Shown: positions 52,540 to 60,350 of the stretch, in pieces
Numbering within the stretch: the stretch's first letter is position 1
Layout of the letters: the number at the start of each line of letters is the position of its first letter
NCBI GenBank assembly: GCA_959608885.1
Contig: CAUHSG010000010.1
Coordinates: forward strand, 1-64,000
Reading direction: 5' to 3'
DNA from: an uncultured Coriobacteriia bacterium
GTDB taxonomy: Bacteria > Actinomycetota > Coriobacteriia > Coriobacteriales > QAMH01
DNA: 64,000 nt
Position numbers and translations under genes: made by a program
The notes under the pieces: model-generated
The model's database searches: none
The model's input: only the letters and a program-made list of their open reading frames with translations
Told to the model about the DNA's origin: nothing

Positions 52540-54015
52540 ATGGACACGCAGGAAACACCCCTGGTGGTCTATCGCGACCACTGGACCCCCGAGTACATCA
52601 CCCTCATCTGCGGAATTGCCAATGCTGGCGGCGGTACGCTGGTCATAGAGTCAAACGACAACATATACACCACCGGACACCGCAAGATGCGGCGCCCCTT
52701 CGAGCAGATTCCCCGTATCATCGAGCGCGACCTGGGGATTCAGTGCACCACCGAGCCGGTGCTCGATGGAATCAATCTGTACCTGGAGATTCTCGTTCCG
52801 GCTGTTGCCGAGCCGCTGACCTACGAGGGCGAGTACTGGCTGTACTCGGAAGGCCACAACACGCGCTCGACCCGCGAGACCGTCTGGGCCTCCCTCAACG
52901 GCGCCGCCTCCCAACAGGATACGGAGGCAGGCGACACCCTTTCCTGGGAGATGCGCCCCCAACCCTACGTCGAGCAAGGGCAGTTGAACGCCCGCCAGTT
53001 CCTGGCACTCGGACTGCTCAAGATCGATGCGCCCGACCCACCCACGAGCAGCGTCGAGACGGCGATCTTGCGACGTCTCGACTACCTGAACCTACGTGGC
53101 ACGCGGGGCGACGGCATAACGAACGCCGCCATCGTGCTCCTGCACAACCATCCCGAAAGCATCATCCCCGGAGCGACGGTGCAATTGGAACTCGTAGCCC
53201 AGGACGATCACGCATTGCTGCGCAACGAGATAGGCGGCGGCATAAGCTGTCAGGTGGAGGAGTCGCTGCGCCTGCTCTTCGAGCAATACCTGCCCATGGC
53301 GGTGGCAACGTCCACCACCACGGAAAACCCTGTCATCGCACTCAACTTCCCACCACAGGAGGCCGTCCACGACGTGCTGCTCGATGCCATTGTGGGCAAG
53401 AACTACGAAACCGGTCAGCCCGTGCGTGTGAGCGTGCACCCGGACAAGCTCATCATCTCGATGCCGTGTGGCGGCGTCGAAGCACCCGGCGGGGCAAACC
53501 CCGTCCTCGCGCGGGCGTTGCACCTCATGGGCTACCTGGACAGCCAGAACGTGAACTTCGAGCGCGCCGTGCTGCGCTGTGGCGACATGGGGGCGGCACT
53601 GCCGGTCATCGAGCATGGTTCCCGTGAGACAACGGTGACATTCTCGTTGGATTCGCAGAAAACGTGGCAAATGAGCACCCCCCCCCCTGCGCAAAATTTG
53701 GCCCGCAAGCCGCTGCCGGGCAACTTCTCGTCGACGCCGGAAAGCGGAATCGTCGGACTTGGCGAGGCGGCGCCCAAGGACGCCCCCTTCTCGGCACGAT
53801 CCATCGCCGCGGCAAACAATCTGGACTTCACGTCGACCGACGAGTACGTGCTGCGCGTGCTGCACACCAACGGCCGCGCGACGGCGGTGCGCATTGCCGG
53901 CGTGCTCGGCGTGAGCGAGAGCACGATACGTCGCTCGTTCCGCAAGCTGCGCGAGTACGGGCTCATCGAACGCGTGGGGTCAGACAAGGCCGGCTACTGG
54001 CGCGTGAATTCGTGA
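52540..54015 (+). CDS. Regulator 2: AlbA_2/GHKL/winged-helix regulator, full length (10-C tract)
   Basis: A 491-residue DNA-binding protein of the COG2865-like family: AlbA_2 domain (EYITLICGIANAGGGTLVIE; YWLYSEGHNTRST), GHKL-like domain (HDVLLDAIVGKNYETGQPV), variable linker and C-terminal winged helix (TAVRIAGVLGVSESTIRRSF ... SDKAGYWRVNS). A 10-C tract at 53678-53687 codes TPPP and keeps the frame open. ATG at 52540 behind GAAGG. Divergent from surface protein B, its probable target. Highly similar to regulator 1, less to regulator 3. Confidence 0.9.
   Translation: MDTQETPLVVYRDHWTPEYITLICGIANAGGGTLVIESNDNIYTTGHRKMRRPFEQIPRIIERDLGIQCTTEPVLDGINLYLEILVPAVAEPLTYEGEYWLYSEGHNTRSTRETVWASLNGAASQQDTEAGDTLSWEMRPQPYVEQGQLNARQFLALGLLKIDAPDPPTSSVETAILRRLDYLNLRGTRGDGITNAAIVLLHNHPESIIPGATVQLELVAQDDHALLRNEIGGGISCQVEESLRLLFEQYLPMAVATSTTTENPVIALNFPPQEAVHDVLLDAIVGKNYETGQPVRVSVHPDKLIISMPCGGVEAPGGANPVLARALHLMGYLDSQNVNFERAVLRCGDMGAALPVIEHGSRETTVTFSLDSQKTWQMSTPPPAQNLARKPLPGNFSSTPESGIVGLGEAAPKDAPFSARSIAAANNLDFTSTDEYVLRVLHTNGRATAVRIAGVLGVSESTIRRSFRKLREYGLIERVGSDKAGYWRVNS
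53678..53687 (+). repeat. Poly-C tract (10 C) in regulator 2
   Basis: Flanks AAATGAGCA and TGCGCA as in regulator 1. Here 10 C leaves the frame open into the winged helix. Confidence 0.92.
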
Positions 54016-54036
54016 GGGTTGGGTTGTTCGCGGTGC

Positions 54037-54456
54037 CTAGCGGCCGCTGATGTGGCTTTCGAAGCAGTCGAGCCTGCGAACCTCGTCACGACGACGCTTG
54101 ACCACGGTCAGGCCGCATGCGGCGACCACGGCGAGCACGGCGACGAGAACCGCCCCCTGCGCCCAGCTAAACTGGCTTTCCTCCTTGGCGAAGGAGGCGA
54201 GCGGGGTCTCCTCGTCGGCTATCGCCTCTGCGGCCGACGTGCTAGCGGACACGGTCATGTTCTCGATGGGCACGGCCGGGCCCGTTGGCGTGCTAGCGGT
54301 CTGGATTGGCGCGACGGTGCCCTCGACGGCATGTGCGCTCGGGATGATGGCGATGACGAACGTCAGAGTGAGCGCCATGACCAGCGCGAGAATCACCGTG
54401 ACGAATTGGTTGTACGTCGTGGGGCGTGCTTGTGCCGCGTTTTCCGTTTTCTTCAT
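54037..54456 (-). CDS. Small secreted membrane-anchored protein with surface-protein tail
   Basis: A 139-residue protein with signal peptide (FVTVILALVMALTLTFVIAI ... AHA), a short Thr/Ser/Pro external part, a membrane segment (AQGAVLVAVLAVVAACGLTVV) and the cytoplasmic tail KRRRDEVRRLDCFESHISGR. The end resembles DDFEDHIMGR of surface protein A but stops before the AFQAM terminus. It is convergent with regulator 2, 21 bases from its stop. Possibly a miniature or partner of the large proteins. Confidence 0.78.
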   Translation of the reverse strand: MKKTENAAQARPTTYNQFVTVILALVMALTLTFVIAIIPSAHAVEGTVAPIQTASTPTGPAVPIENMTVSASTSAAEAIADEETPLASFAKEESQFSWAQGAVLVAVLAVVAACGLTVVKRRRDEVRRLDCFESHISGR

Positions 54457-54570
54457 GGCTTCCCCTGCCCTTCCTGGTCAACCTGCGTTGCGAGAAAGCG
54501 ACTCGCAAACAGGACATTCGCAAGATGACGAGCACATTGTACTTGCCGACGACCGGAATGTCATCATTTA

Positions 54571-54603
54571 CGTGACAAAAGTCGCCGGGGCAGTTTTGTC
54601 ACG
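54571..54603 (+). repeat. Family-1 palindrome R17
   Basis: CGTGACAAAAGTCGCC ... GTTTTGTCACG; CGTGAC-type ends as in R1. It precedes small RNA copy 2 by about 40 bases and is not present before copy 1. The only family-1 copy between the first toxin-antitoxin pair and the tRNA genes. Confidence 0.92.
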
Positions 54604-54637
54604 CTTGGGACGATGATGTATGGCCGAATATGGTGCA

Positions 54638-54646
54638 TGGTATACT
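54638..54646 (+). promoter_or_regulatory. Extended -10 promoter of small RNA copy 2
   Basis: TGGTATACT, identical to that of copy 1. Confidence 0.6.
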
Positions 54647-54651
54647 ACAGC

Positions 54652-54740
54652 CAGCGGATGCCCGCGACGTGGATGTCGGGCAACGCCGTTGGTTTGAATG
54701 ACCGCCTAACGCCTACGGGCGCTGGCGGTCATCCTTTTTC
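54652..54740 (+). ncRNA. Unrecognised structured small RNA, copy 2
   Basis: About 89 nt, same layout as copy 1. Hairpin GCCCGCGAC (54660-54668) / GTCGGGC (54675-54681) within CGG (54655-54657) / CCG (54686-54688); terminator TGACCGCC (54699-54706) / GGCGGTCA (54724-54731) then CTTTTT. Loops differ from copy 1 while stems are kept, as expected of a functional RNA. The next gene downstream is convergent, so it is not a leader of a coding gene. Confidence 0.7.
54699..54739 (+). terminator. Intrinsic terminator of small RNA copy 2
   Basis: TGACCGCC / GGCGGTCA stem followed by TCCTTTTT. Confidence 0.85.
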
Positions 54741-54781
54741 CGAGCGTCGCTCGGAGTCTTGGACAGTGGGCAAGCGCTTCG

Positions 54782-55012
54782 TTACGTAAACGCGAGATGC
54801 TTCTCTTGATCGCGGCATTCCGCAAGGTACATGTTGATAATGTTTTGATAGGGCACGCCAGTACGAAGCGCCTCGGCCTTGAAATAGTCGATCGTCTCGC
54901 TGTCGATGTTAATCGTCACACGGCGACGCGTCTTGCCGACATAGGGGTTCGGAAGGCTGTCCGAAAAATCCACCTCGGCAGGCATGTCCATGATTTCCGC
55001 AACGTCACTCAT
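54782..55012 (-). CDS. brnA: BrnA/CopG-like antitoxin (copy 2)
   Basis: A 76-residue antitoxin: acidic N-terminus, then RRRVTINIDSETIDYFKAEA and GVPYQNIINMYLAECRDQ, a ribbon-helix-helix. ATG at 55012 overlaps the end of the toxin frame by eight bases. It differs clearly from copy 1, so the two pairs are not a recent duplication. Confidence 0.88.
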   Translation of the reverse strand: MSDVAEIMDMPAEVDFSDSLPNPYVGKTRRRVTINIDSETIDYFKAEALRTGVPYQNIINMYLAECRDQEKHLAFT

Positions 55013-55310
55013 TCCGATACCTCCAATACTGTCGTTCTTCCGTCTTCGTCGACTTCCTAGCCGAAATTATCCTAATCTTTGAACCGTCAGCCCTTTCGCA
55101 ATGGCATACCGTAAGCACCCGTGCCTTGAGATCCATTCTCATGAGAAAGAACCTCTCCTCTTGATCCGAGTGCTTTTTGTCTGGAACGATGCGCGCATAA
55201 GGGTCTGAGAACGCATCCGCTGCCGATTCGAAGCTCACGCCATGCTTGTCGAGATTGATGACGGCCTTCTGGTCATCCCACTCGAAATCTATGCAGTCTT
55301 CCATACTCAT
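55005..55310 (-). CDS. brnT: BrnT-family toxin (copy 2)
   Basis: About 101 residues: FEWDDQKAVINLDKHGVSFES at the N-terminus, MDLKARVLTVCHCERADG, and IRIISARKSTKTEERQYW, the typical BrnT ends. The start could be the ATG at 55310 or the one at 55304. The frame is open to 55355 through an AT-rich palindromic region (about 55306-55345) that probably holds the promoter and operator. Confidence 0.87.
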   Translation of the reverse strand: MSMEDCIDFEWDDQKAVINLDKHGVSFESAADAFSDPYARIVPDKKHSDQEERFFLMRMDLKARVLTVCHCERADGSKIRIISARKSTKTEERQYWRYRNE

Positions 55311-55345
55311 TATATGCATATGATACATATATAATGCATATACAT
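55306..55345. promoter_or_regulatory. AT-rich inverted repeat upstream of the second brnTA pair
   Basis: ATATGCATAT ... ATAATGCATATA, with a TATAAT just ahead of the toxin start on the minus strand. Such palindromes are typical operators of BrnTA self-repression. Confidence 0.55.
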
Positions 55346-55390
55346 CAAGGAGCAACGCATCATCGAGTGGGATTTGTCCCCATGACGCGA

Positions 55391-55416
55391 GGGAGGCGGC
55401 CCGAAGGCCGCCTCCC
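55391..55416 (-). terminator. Strong hairpin downstream of surface protein C
   Basis: GGGAGGCGGCC-CGAA-GGCCGCCTCCC, same element as at 48906-48931; no T run. Confidence 0.6.
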
Positions 55417-55455
55417 GGTGGAGCTATGCCGCTTGCCGTCGCTAGCTAGCTAGCG

Positions 55456-58400
55456 CTACATCGCCTGGAAGGCTCCGTTTGCGGCAGAATCGGATGCCTG
55501 GCGGGTACTGTAGCGCCTGCTGCCATCCATGATGTCGCCCTCGAAATCGTCCATATCGCGCACATCGTGACGGCGTCGGTACAGCACGCCGAGGCCGTAG
55601 ACGATGGTAACGAGTGCGCCGAAGATCATCAGCCAGTGCGTCCAGCAGTGGATCTCCTCGAAGGCGGCCAGCGCGTTGGCGTCATCGTCGATGGTGGTGA
55701 TGTCGGCCAGCGGGTTCTCGGCATCGCCGATGGCCTCGACGGCCGCAACAGCAGCTGCGGCTGCCGCAGGAGCGACGGCGTCAGCGGGTGTCGTAACAGC
55801 GGGCGTGGGGCCAGGTATCGGTGTCGGTGTCGGGGTCGGGGTCGGAGTCGGCGGAATCACCGGAGCGGGAACGTAGGTAACCACGATGGTGTGTCCCCTG
55901 GTCACGGCATTGAAGGTGAAGGTGCCGTCAGCCGACAGCGCCACGGGATTGCCATCAACCGTCACGCTCTCGAGGACGTAGCCGTCATTGGGGGTGAAGG
56001 TGTAGGTGGCGTCACCACCATAGTTCACCGTAGTGCCCGCAGTGGCTGCGTCGCTCGTGCCGTTGACGACCTGCACGTCGATGTCGAAGGTGACCGGCGT
56101 CCACTGTGCGACGTAGGTAACGTCACCAGTCACGGTATCAGTGACCTCGGGGGTCCAACCGGCAAAGATATAGCCGGCGCGAGCCGGGTCATCGATGGTC
56201 GGCGTGGTGTCGCCGTGCCTGATACCCTCGAACTGCGTCTGGACATCCTCGCCGACCGTACCGCCATTGAGGTCGTAGCTCACCGTGTAGGTATTGCGAT
56301 CGTAGTAGACACTCAGGACCGTGCTGCCATTACCGGCAACGGTAGCCGAGAGGAGCGTGCCCTCGACGGCGGGATTGTGGGTGAATCCCTCGTACTGCTT
56401 AACGCTGGCATTCACGGTGCTATCAGTCGCCCCGGTCAGGTTCTCGGTCTCGGCGAGCACATACGTGCCATCAAGCTGCTGCTGGTAGTGATGAACCGTA
56501 TATGCGGTGTCGCCGTTTGCATTCCACGTAGCTGTGTACTCGCGGTTACCCGTGCTGCCCTTGGCGATGGTAACGGGGTTGGTGGCACCCGTCAGCCCCG
56601 TGCCCGTCCAGCCGGCGAAGGTGTAGCCCTCGCGGGCCGGGTTGGTGAGCGTAATGTCATCGCTCTCCACGGTATAGATGACGGGGTTAGTGCCGTCCAC
56701 GGTTCCACCGTCGAGATCGTAGGTGATGGCGTACGTGATCAGCTTGTAGGTGTACGTGTACTCGGCATCGCTCGAAATCGTAGTATCCGAGGCAGGCGTC
56801 TCGTTCCAACTGCCAGCCTCGTATCCGGCTGCAGGCTTGTCACCCACAGCGGGGATGGTGTCGCCCAGAGTGGCGATGCCACCGGCAGCCATAGTGCCAT
56901 TCGTGTACTTTTCAAGATACGTCACCACATCGGTGGTGGATTCATTGTTCCAAGCACCGTTAACAACCTGATAAGTCACCTTGACCTGATACTTATCAGG
57001 AATGCCATCAAAGGTATCGGTACCATCCGGGTTGATGGTGCCCTTCGTATCCAGAGAGTAGATGATGTCGGCAACGATGTCGGCTGTGATGTTCTGCGCG
57101 GCAGCGAGCTTCGCAAGACCCTCGGCACTGGCAACCTCATCGAGAACGTACTCGTTGTTTGCGCCCAGGCGCTGGGGAATCACGACGGCGTTAACATCGG
57201 AGCCCGTTGTACTCGCGGCACGGACCATGCGAGCAGCCGTCTGCCCCATGCTGTAATTGAAGTCAGCGCCTTCATCGACCGTAGTCTTGCTGGGATCTTG
57301 CAGAACTGCACCACCATCAGTCGTGAAATTGATGATGACGTTGTACTGCTTCTTGGCACCAGCCTCACCAGATGCTTCGCCATTGTCGGGGCCGGTGGTG
57401 TTGTTATCGTTGCTCTCGAGCGTGGCGTTGTTGACAAGCTTGCCGTTGGCAACGTCACCCTTGGTGAAAGTCTTGGTCACGTAGATGACGGCCTCGGTCT
57501 TACCATCGGCGATGGTGCCCACCAGCGGATCACCGCCGACCCACGTTGCGTTCTCGTCAGTCACCTTGTATGCAGCACCCTCGGTACCAGTAACGGTAAG
57601 TTTGTAGAGCAAGGTCACGTTGGAGGCGTTGTCACCCACGAAAACAACGGTGTTGTCGTAATTTATGCCCTCGGGAACCGTCATGCCATCGGGAGCTTCA
57701 GTCAGACGCTGCTTCTGCAGGCTGGAGAGACTGGGCGTGACGGGCGGGGTCACATTACGATCATATCGCAGGACGATGATATTACCGTCTTTCCCCAGGG
57801 TCAGCTCGGTGATCACATCGCCGATCGTGTAGCCATTCGGGCTGTTGTTGGCGGTGCCTTTATTGGCCTGGGTGTAGGCGTAGGTGTTCTCTACACCGTT
57901 CTTCGTGTACTTGAGGATCTTGTCGATATCATCAACCTTAACAACGTCGCCCACATTCTTGCCAGAAATGTTCTCTTGCTTGGTGAAGCCATCCCGCTCT
58001 CCGTTAGTGTAGTACTCGTGAATCACTGTATAGGTGGTGGAGACAGGGTCAGGATTCTTCGCCGTCACGGTAGTGTTACCACTGGTCGTGTTGATTTCAC
58101 ATTCAATCTTGGCCTCGTTGTAGATTTTGCCGGCCGCGTTGGCCTTGACGGTGACTTTCACGTACTTGCTGCCGTTGGCGGGGACATAGACATTGTCCCA
58201 GGTCACGGTGCGGGTGTCCTCGTTGTATCTGCCACCGTCGCTGATTCCGTACATTTCATATTCGGCGTCCCACACAACGTCAAGCATCTCGTTCAGCACA
58301 TCGGTGACCTTCACATAAATCCCATCGCTGTTGGGATTAGTCACCGTAATGGTGTAGGAGAACTCCTCGCCCACAACAGGGTACTCTTCACTGGGGCTCT

Positions 58401-60039
58401 TGCTGACAGTCAAATCCTTCAGGTTCTTTTTCCAAGTGGCGGTGTAGACGATTTCTCCATTTTCGTCTGCATCATCCGCGCTCACAACGGGGTTGACCGC
58501 AGGGCTCCAGCCTTGGAAGGTGTAGCCTTCGCGGCTTGGGGTACCCACAAAAGCGGGGGTATTGTCCCCCTCCTTGAGACCCTCGTAGCCTTGGTCGGGA
58601 AAGACGGTGGCGCCCGCAACACCATCGGTGTAGGTGACGGTATAGGTTTTGTTAGGCGTCCACTTTGCATAGAGAGTCTTGGAGACAGGATTGGCGGTGC
58701 TTCCATAGCCCTCAGACCAGTTCAGCGTGTAGCTGGTCTTCGCTGGGTTTGTGCATTCCTGATCCTCATACCAACCGGCAAAAGTGTATCCTTCGCGAGT
58801 GGGAACGTTTCCGGTAACAGAAAGGGCGGCCGACGTGTCAGCCTTATCCTCAACAGTCGGGAAAACAATGGAACCGCCGTTTGAGTTGTAATTCAACTCA
58901 TAGCGAGCGTTAACGGTGATGTTGAGGGTTTCCTTGTCTTCAACCCAACCGCTGAAGGAAACACTCTGACCGAGGTATGCATCGCAATCGGGGCAAGTGT
59001 AACCGTAGGAGCTGAAGAAGTTGTAGTAGTACTCTTGCCACGTGCTGAATTTGAGGGTCGTATTGCCGGGAGTTTTTCCGGTAAATCCGATATTCAGGGC
59101 TGGATAGCCACCATACCCGGCATCTGAGTAATCTTCTTCAACATAACCTTTCAGACTCCAGGTCATATCCTTCACAGTGTTGGGATTGGAATCTTTAAAA
59201 TAGGCAGATTTGTTGGGTTCTACAGCAATCCATTCAGGAGTCTCCTCGTGAACAATATGACCGTATGTGCATGAATGTGAATGGGTGTAAAGTCTTTGCG
59301 TGCTCTCGCTTTCTCCTACCCAAACAGTCAGATACTCGGCGGGATTCGTCCAGGACTCTTTAGGGCTGTTGGGGTGAATGTTGAGGTAGAGATAGCACTC
59401 TGGAGAACCGTTGGAATAAAACGTGCTCGCCGCATCATATCCATCCAGGGGTTCGGTGTAATAAACCTCTGCATCCTCCACGTTCTCAACCGCGAGCACG
59501 GCCTCGAGCACCGCATATGCCTCCTCGAGCGCGGCGTTCACATCTTCACGCTCGCCGTTCTCGACGCTCATGGCATCCCACATGTCCAGTACGGCGTTCA
59601 CCTGCTCGCCGATCCCTTCGGCGTTTTCCGCCGTCACGGTATCAACAGCAGGGAGCTTCTTGACTGCATCCAGGAAGGCTTGCACCTCAGCGGGAACAGC
59701 CTCCGTAGCGTCGTTTTCGCCGCTCGATTGAACACCGAGAACGTTCTCCACGGTATCGAGGGTCTCGCCCTTCTTATTCTCGTTGATGAGATTCTCGATA
59801 GGCTTGGGCGTCTCTTCAGTGAGTGTCGCACCCGTCTTGCCTTCTGCCTCATTGGCCGCTTCCTTCGCGGCAGCGGCTGCAGCAGCATCAGCCTGCTCAT
59901 TGGCGGGATTATCCAATGCTCCCGCAAGAGGAATGATGGTGAGAGTCGACATGGCAAACACGATGGCGATAAACGTCGTCAGACATTTACCCCATAGCGT
60001 GTCTTTCGGTTCTCTGTACTTCTTTCTTTGTTGGTCCAT
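55456..60039 (-). CDS. Surface protein C: secreted repeat protein with membrane anchor
   Basis: A 1527-residue predicted surface antigen, the largest of the three. Signal peptide with MDQQRKKYREPKDTLWGK; an N-terminal helical acidic region; InlB/Flg_new repeats (REGYTFAGWYEDQE, REGYTFQGWSPAV); an isopeptide or DUF11-like domain (KDLTVSKSPSEEYPVVGEEF, YTITVTNPNSDG); further repeats; a (PT)n linker TPTPTPTPTPIPGP; then EEIHCWTHWLM, membrane segment and tail RDMDDFEGDIMDG ... GAFQAM. Start ATG at 60039. Divergent from regulator 3 by 311 bases. Confidence 0.87.
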   Translation of the reverse strand: MDQQRKKYREPKDTLWGKCLTTFIAIVFAMSTLTIIPLAGALDNPANEQADAAAAAAAKEAANEAEGKTGATLTEETPKPIENLINENKKGETLDTVENVLGVQSSGENDATEAVPAEVQAFLDAVKKLPAVDTVTAENAEGIGEQVNAVLDMWDAMSVENGEREDVNAALEEAYAVLEAVLAVENVEDAEVYYTEPLDGYDAASTFYSNGSPECYLYLNIHPNSPKESWTNPAEYLTVWVGESESTQRLYTHSHSCTYGHIVHEETPEWIAVEPNKSAYFKDSNPNTVKDMTWSLKGYVEEDYSDAGYGGYPALNIGFTGKTPGNTTLKFSTWQEYYYNFFSSYGYTCPDCDAYLGQSVSFSGWVEDKETLNITVNARYELNYNSNGGSIVFPTVEDKADTSAALSVTGNVPTREGYTFAGWYEDQECTNPAKTSYTLNWSEGYGSTANPVSKTLYAKWTPNKTYTVTYTDGVAGATVFPDQGYEGLKEGDNTPAFVGTPSREGYTFQGWSPAVNPVVSADDADENGEIVYTATWKKNLKDLTVSKSPSEEYPVVGEEFSYTITVTNPNSDGIYVKVTDVLNEMLDVVWDAEYEMYGISDGGRYNEDTRTVTWDNVYVPANGSKYVKVTVKANAAGKIYNEAKIECEINTTSGNTTVTAKNPDPVSTTYTVIHEYYTNGERDGFTKQENISGKNVGDVVKVDDIDKILKYTKNGVENTYAYTQANKGTANNSPNGYTIGDVITELTLGKDGNIIVLRYDRNVTPPVTPSLSSLQKQRLTEAPDGMTVPEGINYDNTVVFVGDNASNVTLLYKLTVTGTEGAAYKVTDENATWVGGDPLVGTIADGKTEAVIYVTKTFTKGDVANGKLVNNATLESNDNNTTGPDNGEASGEAGAKKQYNVIINFTTDGGAVLQDPSKTTVDEGADFNYSMGQTAARMVRAASTTGSDVNAVVIPQRLGANNEYVLDEVASAEGLAKLAAAQNITADIVADIIYSLDTKGTINPDGTDTFDGIPDKYQVKVTYQVVNGAWNNESTTDVVTYLEKYTNGTMAAGGIATLGDTIPAVGDKPAAGYEAGSWNETPASDTTISSDAEYTYTYKLITYAITYDLDGGTVDGTNPVIYTVESDDITLTNPAREGYTFAGWTGTGLTGATNPVTIAKGSTGNREYTATWNANGDTAYTVHHYQQQLDGTYVLAETENLTGATDSTVNASVKQYEGFTHNPAVEGTLLSATVAGNGSTVLSVYYDRNTYTVSYDLNGGTVGEDVQTQFEGIRHGDTTPTIDDPARAGYIFAGWTPEVTDTVTGDVTYVAQWTPVTFDIDVQVVNGTSDAATAGTTVNYGGDATYTFTPNDGYVLESVTVDGNPVALSADGTFTFNAVTRGHTIVVTYVPAPVIPPTPTPTPTPTPIPGPTPAVTTPADAVAPAAAAAAVAAVEAIGDAENPLADITTIDDDANALAAFEEIHCWTHWLMIFGALVTIVYGLGVLYRRRHDVRDMDDFEGDIMDGSRRYSTRQASDSAANGAFQAM

Positions 60040-60082
60040 GCGCCTCCACCAGCCTTTCCTCGTACTCATTTGCGGCGACGCC

Positions 60083-60110
60083 ACTATATAAGAAGGTTTG
60101 ACTGGGTAAA
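60083..60110 (-). promoter_or_regulatory. Promoter of surface protein C
   Basis: Minus strand TTTACC (60105-60110), 16-base spacer, TATAGT (60083-60088), 44 bases upstream of the start. Unlike the A and B promoters, no GGAAATT element is present. Confidence 0.5.
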
Positions 60111-60133
60111 AATCGGCGTTTGCGCTCGATATA

Positions 60134-60143
60134 TGCTCTGACC
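60134..60143. promoter_or_regulatory. Shared decamer in the C/regulator-3 intergenic region
   Basis: TGCTCTGACC, identical to the decamer in region A. No gene is seen in the 311-base gap. Confidence 0.45.
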
Positions 60144-60247
60144 GTGTATTATTCGCAAAATTAACCTCCTGACCAGTGGTTTTTTATGGCACTTGTCCTG
60201 TCATATCTGCATACCTATCCGAAAATTGTCCTTCATTTGTCGTGCTT

Positions 60248-60276
60248 TTGACATGGTAACGCCATGCTATTAAAAT
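60248..60276 (+). promoter_or_regulatory. Promoter of regulator 3
   Basis: TTGACA (60248-60253), 17-base spacer, TAAAAT (60271-60276); leader of about 70 bases to the start codon. Confidence 0.7.
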
Positions 60277-60350
60277 GAACGCGCTGGTTGCTGAAGGAAC
60301 CTTCTGAATAGAAAAAACAAACAGGTACCGTACGCACTACGGAGGTCGCC

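Noticed and set aside
55567..58884. Open frame of 1105 codons antisense to surface protein C
   Set aside because: It mirrors the codon structure of the real gene, lacks coherent domains and start signals; long antisense frames are common in GC-rich DNA.
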